From Podaxis mareebaensis (Eukaryota; Basidiomycota; Agaricomycetes; Agaricales; Agaricaceae), in assembly GCA_018524725.1 (NCBI GenBank), contig JAEUWP010000408.1, positions 1 to 64,000 on the forward strand: 64,000 nucleotides of DNA. Direction: 5' to 3'. Position numbers and translations under genes: made by a program. The first letter of the stretch is position 1. Every line of letters starts with the position of its first letter. Below the pieces are notes generated by a model. The model made no database searches. It was not told the DNA's origin and saw only the letters and a list, made by a program, of their open reading frames with translations. This document shows, piece by piece, positions 45,842-56,099 of this stretch.

Positions 45842-47970
45842 ATGTCCAAGCGCAAGGTCGCATACTACTATGATGGTATGGGTCCATATCTATCACATTT
45901 CACTCGTAGCATTGATTACTCGCACCCCTACAGTTGATGTCGGTTCGTACACATATGGCCTTGGCCACCCCATGAAACCTCACCGAATACGGGTCACTCA
46001 TGACCTGGTTGCTGCCTACGACATGCTACCGAAGATGCACGTCCTGGTGAGTAGTAATACCTTCGTTTCGGCGCTCAGACACTACCCTATAGTGCGCTCA
46101 ACTATCTTTCGCAGCGACCCAAACGAGCCTCTCCTGAAATGATGACCGCCTTCCACACCGACGAATACGTTCACTTCCTCACCCGTGTCACGCCAGAGAC
46201 AGCCGAAGAGCTTACTTACCACGGAACAAGATGTTAGTCGCATATTCCATCCTCTTTCTCTACGAAACTCATACTCCACGCTGTCTTCCAGTTCTGGTAG
46301 GAGATGATAACCCAGCTTTCGAAGGATTATTTGAGTTCTGTTCAATATCGGCAGGAGGCTCAATCTGTGCGTGCCAATCTTACGCTAACCAACACCACTC
46401 AACTAACTGCAAACACAGGTGCCGCTCAACGAATAGCTTCTGGTGCTGCTGACATCGCCATCAATTGGGCCGGGGGTCTACACCATGCCAAAAAGCGCGA
46501 AGCATCCGGCTTCTGCTATATCAATGACATCGTCCTCGGTATCCTTGAACTCCTCCGCTCCTACCCTCGCGTCCTCTATATCGACATCGACTGCCACCAC
46601 GGCGATGGCGTCGAGGAAGCCTTCTACACTACCGACAGAGTCATGACCTGCAGTTTTCACAAGTTTGGCGAGTACTTCCCCGGTACTGGGACTCAGGAAG
46701 ACAAAGGCAGAGGGAAAGGAAAAGGGTATGCAATCAACGTACCGCTGAAGGATGGAATCACGGACGAATCCTTCAGGAGTGTATTTGAACCTGTAAGTCC
46801 GTTTAGTATCGCCCCTGCTTCAGTGAATGTTGGAGATGTATGATTATGAGGAATTCTAGGTGATTGCAAAGATTCTCGACGTATTCCAACCCTCGGCGGT
46901 TGTACTCCAATGTGGCGCTGACTCGTTAGCGGGAGATAAGCTGGGGTGTTTCAATATAACGATGAACGGGCACGCGCACTGCGTACAGTTCCTCCGGAAA
47001 CAGAATATACCGCTCATTCTATTAGGTGGTGGAGGATACACGGTGAAGAATGTCGCAAGGACATGGACGTATGAGACTGCATGCGCTCTCGGGATCGAAA
47101 ACGACATTGACCCCCATCTACCATGGAACGAGTACTTCGAATGGTTCGCTCCAAGATACCGATTAGAAGTCGTAGGAAATAATATGGATGATTTGAACAT
47201 AAAAGATGGTTCCCTTGATCGAGTTCGGTGAGTTTTATCCTTACCTTGAGCCATTAAAGCGATATCAATCCCGGATGTTTGATAGGGTCACCGCTCTTGA
47301 ACATCTACAAGACTTAATTCACGCGCCTTCAGTACAGATGCATGATGTCCCAAGGGAGAGCCTCGGTCATCACCTTGGGTTTGTGAGGGATGAGCAAGGA
47401 TGGGATGAGCTTGATGAACGCCTGGCCCGTAAGGTTCCCATATACTCACCAACTCAAATTCTCATGTACAGCATATCAGAACATGCACGATACGTCTACA
47501 ACCTTCAAGAATCTTCCTCTGCCTCCTCTGATTCTGACGGTGAAGAATCCTGGGACTCGGATGACTCGTCCAGCAGCTGGCGACGCCAAAGCAACGGACG
47601 CAGTCGTTCTTCAGTAGCTGGTAAATCCATCAGGAACGGTAGCACAGCCAATGGGTCGGGCAACAATGGATCGCGCAAACGGATGAGCCTATTGACAAAT
47701 CGGTATTTCGACGTTCCAGTGCAGGAGAACGGGTTTGGACATTTCGAATGTGGGGCACCCCTGGGTAAAAATGTGAAAAGGAAGTTCTTTAATTATCCCG
47801 AGAAGTGGGATGATGTGAACGGTGGGTTGACGATGAGAGATGCGTTCTCGCCATTGTCGAAGGCGTATCAGCTTGCAGGGCTGATGGAACGTGGAGGGCG
47901 AGATAAAGAAGCAGACACTGTGGACGAGGATTGGGATGACAATAATAGTAGCATGGCTGTCGATTCATGA
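45842..47970 (+). CDS. HOS2: Class I histone deacetylase, Hos2 type
   Basis: Seven exons: 45842-45875, 45934-46046, 46115-46232, 46292-46366, 46419-46792, 46860-47227, 47286-47970; 588 aa. The deacetylase fold is complete: [14 protein letters not shown], the catalytic His pair in GGLHHAKK, zinc ligands in DIDCHHGDG and GADSLAGD, and the GGGGYT tyrosine. The segment [18 protein letters not shown] followed by [13 protein letters not shown] fits the fungal Hos2/HosA group rather than Rpd3, and [11 protein letters not shown] follows. Hos2 is the catalytic subunit of Set3C and acts on histone H3/H4 tails. The C-terminal roughly 130 residues are a Ser/Asp-rich extension. Subfamily assignment is from memory of the motifs. 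Confidence 0.9.
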
Positions 47971-49294
47971 TTAGCGCGAAGTCTTGTGGGGGTTGACGTT
48001 TTATCTGGCCCAACAGCTTGTATTTTAACATCACCGAATCGAAGAACGGGTGTTTCCCGTTGATTTCGTTTGTATCTTCAGCTCCCTACACGACGCCTGT
48101 GGTGGTTGTGGAGAAACTCGGGGTTCCGCTCATCGCCATCGGTGGTCCTGCTCTATGCGGCAGCCCTGCATATCCTTGCATCCAGACTAACCTAAATTGC
48201 AGACTTGTGGAAGGTTGTGTGATTCGTAATTCAAAGTCAGGCTTGCGGGCGTTCAAATGCTCATCCTGGCTCATTCGAGTATCGGGCGCCGACATGACGC
48301 AGTCACATTATGAGCGCAAAGCTGTTTGGGCCGCGTTGGCGGAAGAGAACAAGAAATCTGAAACGGTGTCCACTCCATCGATATTGCTATTGCTTTGTCC
48401 CTTGGAGCTCCCCTACATAGGTTCTTTTGGTGGAGCTATTCTGGTTTCGGCGGCCGCCTGGGCGAACCCCCAAAAAGGTCTTCGTTTCGGAAATTGCCAG
48501 GGATTGCTCTCACGGATATTAAGCTCTCCCACTGGGGACAGATTCGGATCCTGGAGGGAACCATGGATACATAATAATTGTATTGTAGATTCAATACAAC
48601 TCTCAGGCGTTCAGAATCCATGGTACCCTTGGCGAGACTCATTTGTTCGGTTTCGTCTCTGGTGTCCCTCCTTACTTGCGCAATTGAAATCAATGCAAGG
48701 AAATCCTTGCCTGTTTTCATTACCACACGGCGTAAAAACAAGGCGCTTTGGTGGGTGCAATTGGTCCCTTCTTCCGCTACTTAATTCCTTCTGTTTTCTA
48801 AAACCTTCATTCTGCGGCATTTAAATCTCGGACGTCGTGCCGAAAGTCAGTTTATCACGTGCGATCAAAGGCAAGGCTATTTCTGTCAGGTCCCTCTACT
48901 TGGACGACGGGTAGAAGGGATGTCGAGGGACGGTCTGAGATGTTCATGGAACCTAATAGCTTACTAATTCATCGATTCAAGTGCACAGGAGCATTTACGA
49001 CCAGTCCTCTCGTCACCCTGTCAAACCGTTGCAAAGGTGCCACCGTGTTTCATGATCCATGTACATATACTTATATTTCCAAACCTCCAACGCCCTCCGT
49101 AGAGAGCGGACGTGAGAACCGACAGTCAGGTGGTTGGCAGGATCAAATACAAACCGCCCACCCTTTTAAGTACACCAACCCCCCTGGTAATATATGTCAT
49201 TTTTTGCCCCGTCGCCGCTTTTCGGCTTCGCTCTTCTCCTCGGCGCTGACTTCATTTCTTCTTCCACCGTTGCCAGTTGCTTTGCACTACCGTG
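47971..49294. other. Intergenic gap, HOS2 / acyltransferase
   Basis: 1.3 kb. An open frame on the plus strand spans 48018-48824, but it has no ATG until 48294 and no recognisable domain. Otherwise no signal. Confidence 0.4.
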
Positions 49295-50911
49295 ATGGGC
49301 ATGCACATGGATGCCACGCAGATCACATCAACCGCCTCGGCATTACAGTATGCATTGTACCCGCTTAGTGCTCTCGACGTCCTATTCGAACGGACGACCT
49401 TTGTGACTGGATGGCTTGTTGAGGGTACCATTGATAGTGTGGCTCTTGCAGCTGCTCTCAGACGTGTGACTGAAAAATGGCGTATGTTGGCCGGGAGACT
49501 CGTTTCGCAGAAGGTTAACGAGGTGAGTTTGCTCTGATAAAAGAATGATCGGGAGGGCTCATCGAAAATCCGCCATGCTTCTCTTTATGAATTCTTCCAG
49601 AAAACGGAATGGTACCTGCGCATACCCCTCGGGCCTCTCCCACCACACGACACATATCCGACCTTCTCATTGACAACAACGATCTCCGAACACCCTCTAA
49701 CACATTACGTACCTATCCCATTCACCTCGCCCTCCCCATCCTTCCCTCCACATGTTTTCATCCATCCTTCCACGCCGCGACAATACTCTGTATGGGAGGG
49801 CACCAGCCACCCACTAACATGTTGGCATTTGACGTACTTCCCCGCCGGGGCGGAAAACAATCGTGATTACACATGTATCGGATTCTCAAGATCTCATGGA
49901 TTGTTTGATGGCGGAGGCGCAGCGATGGTCATGCGTGCCCTCGTGGCCGAGATGAAAGGCACCGAGTGGACCGTTCCTCCACTCCCACTTGCATACCCCA
50001 ATGCAAACGTGAATCCGGTGAAGGAATGCGTGGAACGGGAGGTGAAGATGCAGGAGGTGCAGTCCGGCGCATTTGGGAGTGATTATTCTGGGATGGCGGT
50101 GTTGGGGATTAAGGGTGCCTTGAAGCTTGCGGCATGGCATACGAGGGAGAAGTGGTGGAGAGGCGCTCAGAGACAGATTGTGCTCTTGCCGAAGGAGGTG
50201 TTGAGTGTGCTTGTGGAGGGTGTGAGGGCTGAGATTAGGAGGTGGAGGGAGGGTGCGGAAGGGGTTACGACTGGGGACGTTTTGGTCGCTTGGCTACTGA
50301 AGGTCCGTTGAACCTGTCCTATCATCTAGACTGAATTACTAACTGATGGATGGTAGACTGTATATTCGAAAGGAACGTCGCTGGATACCATTGTGAATTG
50401 CAGCAACCTCGCCTCGTTCAGACACCTCATTCCCTCTTCCGACCCTCAATCTATCGACTTGTATCCGCACAACGCATTTATCCCCCTCCCATACCCACTC
50501 TTCACCGTGTCCGACCTGCAGACAATACCCCTCCATGAACTAACGTACATCCTCCACACCGCACGATCCTCTTACTCCCTCAATCACGTTGGGCAGGGAT
50601 ACAAACTCGTAACCCAATCCGTGACCACATTCCTTGTCAGTCCACACGCACACGAAAACCTTCTAATTTCAAATGTGTCTGCGTCGAGGATTTTGGAGAG
50701 TGACTGGGGTGCGGTCGGTGCAGAGAAGACGCTGTGTGGGTATAGGTATCAGATTACGCCGAACGAGCTTCTGTTGACGAATTCGGTGTTTATTGCGGGA
50801 CGGTTGGACGATGGTAGTACGGTTTTGGATGTTACGCTGAACAAGGTAAGGGCTGGCTTGTTGATTGATGAGGTGAAGAAGCTGTCAAGGGAGGCTGGCG
50901 TGAAGGCGTGA
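49295..50911 (+). CDS. BAHD-like acyltransferase (transferase family)
   Basis: Three exons: 49295-49522, 49601-50302, 50357-50911; 494 aa. The N-terminal half contains the catalytic HxxxD within RSHGLFDGGG (about 171-180), with the family's LAAALRRVTEKWRMLAGRL helix before it. The C-terminal half has ISNVSASRILESDWGAVG where plant BAHD enzymes have DFGWG, so the structural motif is altered. Such enzymes move acyl groups from acyl-CoA to alcohols or amines; the substrate is unknown. The second intron uses a GTCCGT donor. It lies beside ERG2 and an alpha/beta hydrolase on the same strand, which could be coincidence. Confidence 0.8.
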
Positions 50912-51607
50912 TGGAACGCCAGTGCGTTTGTTGATTTTGCTAAAGTTTTGTCTATACTTCGCATCTCGGAATTGAGTTGGCCGGTCTATGATTTTCCTAC
51001 GTTCTTTTGCTCCTAGTGATAACATCTACCTAATGCTTTTGTCGCCTGTCTTTCTGTTGTATATATATGATTCTCGAAGGGACACCAGAGGGTGAGAGAT
51101 GAGTCGAGATAGCTTAGAAATACAAGCTCTAAAATCAGCCGATACTGCTGGGCTCGTCTAAATCACAATATGACCCCATTGAAGCCGCTCAAGGGGAATA
51201 TACGTCGACTCTCCCACCATACCAAACTGCGCTTTCCCGTGTTTCTACTTAACGCTTTTCAAAATGGATTGGCTTGTCTGGGCGTATTCCACCTTACACC
51301 TATTCATCTCCTTTCGAATCATTGATATTCCTCGTTCTAACATGGGACCTATGCAATCTTTCCTGGATGTCGGAGGTATGTAAGTAATTTGTTCGGGCCG
51401 AAAGTGAGATCTCCGCAAATGAGGTCACATGAAATGTGACAGAACGCGCCTGTTACCATCACCACGAGCGCCTAAGAATAAAATTAATGAGAACAAACTC
51501 AAGTCGTACGAGGAGAAATTCGCGATAATATATAACACCAACCTGTGCTTCTTCACGCATCACCCACCACACGAAAATCCCAACGATTCCTTCAGCGACG
51601 ACAGCTA
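50912..51607. other. Intergenic gap, acyltransferase / ERG2
   Basis: 696 bp. A TATA-like run (tatatatatga) is at about 51060. No supported coding frame. Confidence 0.45.
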
Positions 51608-52436
51608 ATGTCAAGCACGACTAAAACGAATGGTGCAGCCAAGTCTGCTACACCTCCACACCAAGATAACTTTCTAATCAAATGGGCGACGAGGTTGGCC
51701 GTCGTGTTACTCTTCGTTTCACTCTGTGGATGGCTTGATACCATCAAGGTTTATTTCATCCCTCGTCATCCTCCAAACCCCTTCCTAACCCCAAAACCCA
51801 GGACCGGTGGTACGTCCTGGACCCAACCTCCCTGCACCAACTCGCACAAGAAGCCATCACCGTCGCGGGACCCAACAACACCCAAGGCATGATCGACCAC
51901 ATCGTCTCCACCCTCTCAACAACCTACTCCCCCTCCACCATCCGCCTCAACACCAACTCCTCCGAATGGGTATTCAACAACGCCGGCGGTGCGATGGGCG
52001 CGATGTATATTATCCATGCGAGTATTACTGAGTATTTGATTATTTTCGGGACACCGTTGGGTACGGAGGGGCATACGGGGTTGCATACTGCGGATGATTA
52101 TTTTAATATTTTGGTTGGTGAGGAGTGGGCTTTTAGGCCGGGGAGTTTGGAGATGGAGAGGTATCCTCCTGGGAGTGTGCATCATTTGCCGAGGGGGACT
52201 GCGAAGCAGTATAAGATGCATGAGGGGTGCTTTGCTTTGGAATATGCTAGGGGTACGTTTTTTTTTTTGGTTGATGATTTGGTGCTGATGGTTGGTTTGT
52301 AGGTTGGATCCCGTTGATGCTGCCGTTTGGGTTTGCGGATACATTCACTTCGACGTTGGATGTCCCGACGTTGTATCATACCGTTCGGATTACGGCGAGG
52401 GAGATGATTGGTAACTTGTTGATTGGGAAGATCTAG
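51608..52436 (+). CDS. ERG2: C-8 sterol isomerase
   Basis: Three exons: 51608-51748, 51802-52252, 52303-52436; 241 aa. It has one N-terminal membrane segment ([18 protein letters not shown], about 21-40), then RWYVLDP. The conserved ERG2/sigma-1-receptor core follows: [80 protein letters not shown] and [13 protein letters not shown]. It shifts the C8-C9 double bond in ergosterol synthesis in the ER membrane. Length is close to yeast Erg2. The second intron begins GTACG followed by a T11 run. Confidence 0.96.
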
Positions 52437-52882
52437 TGTGGAGGATGTGTTTCGTTGCTCTAGACTTGATTTATTTGAGAGTAATTTAATTGGATCTTTC
52501 GGTTCGGTAGAAGCATTCGCTCTGGGGTGGGGGAAGACTTGAGTAGCTTTGATGCAGGGGTAAGCGACGACCTGAGTACGCTCGTGCTGTGAATATGTTT
52601 TCTGAAGTATTAGGGAATGAGTATATCCACCGTCTTCCGTCTGAAAACAACTTAAGTGTAGCCCTCCGCATTAATATTGACGGTATCTTGTGATAAACTG
52701 TCGGAACATAGAAATGAGTGTTCCGAAAGCGGCATAGGCGGCCCGAGATCAAATTTATGCGTCACGTCGTATTAGGCATCATCATCGTCAAGAGGGCTTC
52801 AGCAGTCGGGCAGGTTCGAACATTTGATTTCTTCTCACACTAACAACCACGACTAGCAACCGACGCCAACGTCAAGCAAGGC
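52437..52882. other. Intergenic gap, ERG2 / hydrolase
   Basis: 446 bp. An acceptor-like cgactag at about 52850-52856 suggests the hydrolase may have one more upstream exon. Nothing else seen. Confidence 0.4.
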
Positions 52883-54128
52883 ATGGAAGTTGCAAGTGTC
52901 GACCTACCAACCGCGTTTGACCAAAGCACATGCGTGCGCAAGGGCCTCTGTCCTGTGACGGCACTTCGGCCACAGGGGTCCGAGTTGCTCGAGTCGCATT
53001 CGTTATATTTTGAACAACATGGGAAGGGAACGGAGTACAAGTTGTTGATGATTATGGGGTTGAATTCGAGTTCGTTTTCATGGGGACCACAGGTAAAGTG
53101 GTTTGGTGGTGGGAAGGCTTTTGGTGTAGAGGCGGAGGGTGGAAACGAAAAGTCGACGGTGCTTGTGTTTGATAATCGTGGTGTTGGGAATTCTGGGTAT
53201 CCGAGGGGACCTTATTCGTGCGCGATTTTTTGAATGGTGAGAATGTGTGCGTTGTGTGGGCTTATGTGTTTTTTTTTTATTTGTCAGGACGTCTGCTATG
53301 GCGGAAGACGTGATTTGTTTGTTGGACTATGTTGGGTGGACGGCTGAGAGGGAGGTGCATGTTGTCGGGATCAGTTTGGGTGGGATGATCGCGCAAGGTG
53401 GGTGTCGGAAATTACTCTGAGCTGATGGTTATTCAATGTGATTTGGTTTGGAAGAGCTGGCGCTAAAGATTCCGCAACGCATTGCTTCGCTGACGTTGGC
53501 TGTGACCACGCCCGGAGGCAGGCCATGGAACAACTTGCCACCGGTGCGTGTACAGGTTAGGTTATCTATTAATAAGCTGTGCTAATTAATGAATAGTGGA
53601 AGGGGGTGTCGAGTTTGACGAAGCTCCTGTTTACACCCGATCCGCTGAAAAAGGCACCGATCGTGGTAGACATGCTATTTCCGCAAGCGTGGCTGGACTC
53701 GCCGGATGAGGACGAGCCTGGAAAGACGAACCGACAGGTGCAGACAGAGGTACGTCATACGCACGCGAAACCGGGTAGCGAGATCAGGACTGAATGGGGG
53801 TGAGCAGGACTTTTTACGTCGGGTGGCAATCACGAAGCCCCAGCAGTTGATGGGGCATGTATCGCAGATGGCTGCGGGGCTGACGCATTATGTATCGAAA
53901 GCGCAGCTGGGTAAGATAAGCGCGAGTATTCCGAAAGTGACGATTGTGACCGGGGACGACGATCATCTTGTGCGTCCTCGGATGTCACGGGCACTCAAGG
54001 CGGCGATGCCCGAGGCGGAGTTGGTTGAATGGGAAGGGACGGGGCATGGGATCCATGTGCAGCGACGACGAGCGTTCAATTCATTAGTAGAGAGAACAGC
54101 GCGGGAGGGGGTGGAACGTACTAGGTAG
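52883..54128 (+). CDS. Alpha/beta hydrolase
   Basis: Five exons: 52883-53217, 53288-53397, 53455-53543, 53597-53749, 53808-54128; 335 aa. Features: LLMIMGLNSSSFSWGPQ (oxyanion-loop side), STVLVFDNRGVGNSGYP, nucleophile elbow GISLGGM (Ser about 139), late acid region VTGDDDHLVRP, and catalytic His in GTGHGIHV. The fold is certain; the substrate is not. An in-frame coding-like stretch just upstream of the chosen ATG suggests a possible additional 5' exon. Confidence 0.82.
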
Positions 54129-54225
54129 CACGTTGAATGGAGTTCCCACGGAGGCTGAGCACGTGCGCTGAGTTCTTCCGAAAGCGATCATCTTAAAAAT
54201 CGCAGACTCTGCCATAAACAACACC

Positions 54226-55884
54226 ATGCTTGCTCTCGTCCATCCCACAAACGATGTCTCCCACCGTCCTCCTCCCTCTGCTACCCCCGCAACAACCGTC
54301 TCCTCGTCAAAGCAGCAGGTGACAACCCAACTCCCACAACGCCCTCCCCCAGTCGCCTCCTCCCGCAGGTCAGCCTCGTCCACAACCATCCCCGTTGTCC
54401 CTCCTCCCTCTTCCCCCGCCAATCAGCCACCCCCTCCCACTCTCCACCGTCACCAGACCGCTCCCCCGGCCACACATTCCCAGAATACTCGCCAACCCTC
54501 GTCATCATCACACCACCAACAGCCCTCGTCACAGCACCAGCAGCGGACGCTTCGCTCACATACTCCGAGACCAGCGACACCTACACCTCCACCTCTTCCA
54601 TCATCCACGTCTCCAGTCGATATCCACACCTATCCCACCACCGACCTCCTCAAACTCCTTGCCTCTCTCCTCACCCAAATCGCCTCCACAAATGATCAGC
54701 TCGCGAGCTCGGCCAACTCCTCCATCACTACCACCTCATCCACCGCCCCTATTCACACCAACGAGGACTCGCCAATTTGGCACTCGCTTACTACAGCCTC
54801 TCGGTCTGCCATCTCCACCCCGGCCTCTACACTGACCTTCCATGCTCGCAATATCCCGACTATCACCCTTGAGGCATATTTCCTGCGGATATTAAAGTAT
54901 TGCCCAACAACGAACGAGGTGTTTTTGGCGCTTTTGGTCTACTTTGATCGCATGTCCAAACTTAGCGCTGATGCCACCGAAAGAACGTTTGTCATTGACT
55001 CGTACAATATTCATCGGCTGGTCATTGCGGGTGTTACCGTAGCCAGCAAGTTTTTCAGCGATGTGTTCTACACCAATTCACGGTACGCCAAGGTGGGTCG
55101 ATTCTGCCACTGTTTTGTTGTTGGCCCTGTTCGCTGACGAGTGTCTCACTGGATGACCTGTGGGTCTCTCCCTCCGCGCTTGTTTGTCTTTGTTCGCATC
55201 AAGGTTGGAGGATTACCGCTGCCAGAACTCAATCAACTCGAGCTGCAGTTTTTGCTGTTGAACGATTTCAGGTTGGTCATCTCATCTGAGGAGATGCAGA
55301 GATATGCGGAGCAGTTGATATTGTTTTCGCGGAGTTCGGGGATGATAGGTGGGGTTGGTGTCGATGCCGTTGGTGCAGGAGGTGTGGGGGCCGGCCCCTC
55401 GACAGGTGCTGCTCCGATGACAGGTGGTATTGGAGTTGCGGCGCCTATGAGTGCGATGGGTGCCATTGATGCATATGGTGGGAGAGTAGCGGATGACGGT
55501 CGTCGGACACGGACTAGCCCCAGTGCTTCTGCATCATCAACTTCCTCAAGATCTTCACATGGGAGCACCTATGCTGATGCAGATACATCTGCTTCTACAG
55601 CCCATCAACAGGGCGGTGCAACGGAAGAAGAAGAGGAGGATGCCGAGACGGAGACGGAGGTTGGGACTGAGGATGGCGATGAAGCCAGTTCGACGAACAC
55701 AACGGATGATGAGCCAACGATCCGGGCAGCATCTGTTGCGGACCGGGCAAGGAGACGGGAGAGTATTGATGAGGTTATGGCAGATGCTGTGGAGTGTGTT
55801 ATTGGGGAAGGGGAGAGGACACCAGAGAGAAGACGAACATGGTCATACTCGTCTGATGCCAATGAGCGAATGAGTAGTCCTTAG
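54226..55884 (+). CDS. PHO80-type cyclin
   Basis: Two exons: 54226-55092 and 55204-55884; 515 aa. The long Ser/Pro/Gln-rich N-terminus is disordered. The cyclin domain spans about 205-340: ITLEAYFLRILKYCPTT, LALLVYFDRM, FVIDSYNIHRLVIAGVTVASKFFSD and YTNSRYAKVGGL, then LPELNQLELQFLLLNDFRL. The NxxYAKVGG element across the splice junction is diagnostic of the PHO80/Pcl6/Pcl7 group that activates the Pho85 kinase in phosphate and glycogen control. The C-terminal half is low complexity (Gly/Ala, then acidic, then Ser/Thr). Start is the first ATG in frame; no upstream alternative is needed. Confidence 0.88.
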
Positions 55885-56099
55885 CTGTATTATTTTTTCC
55901 CCCTTACTTTCTTCATACTATACGCACATCGTTTTATTAGAGGTGAAGGGATGCCCGGCTCGTTAGAAGAAGAAATTCACTTGTGTCATAGCTCTAGAGG
56001 CAATTCGAAATTGTGATATAGTCATTTGATATGAGTGCGCGTGCCTTGCGTGGGACAACGCGCTTGACAAGCTTCACTCCTTGGCTTTAGACGGCGACC

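Noticed and set aside
48018..48824. 268-codon open frame on the plus strand
   Set aside because: No ATG for the first 92 codons, no domain, and no splice partners found.
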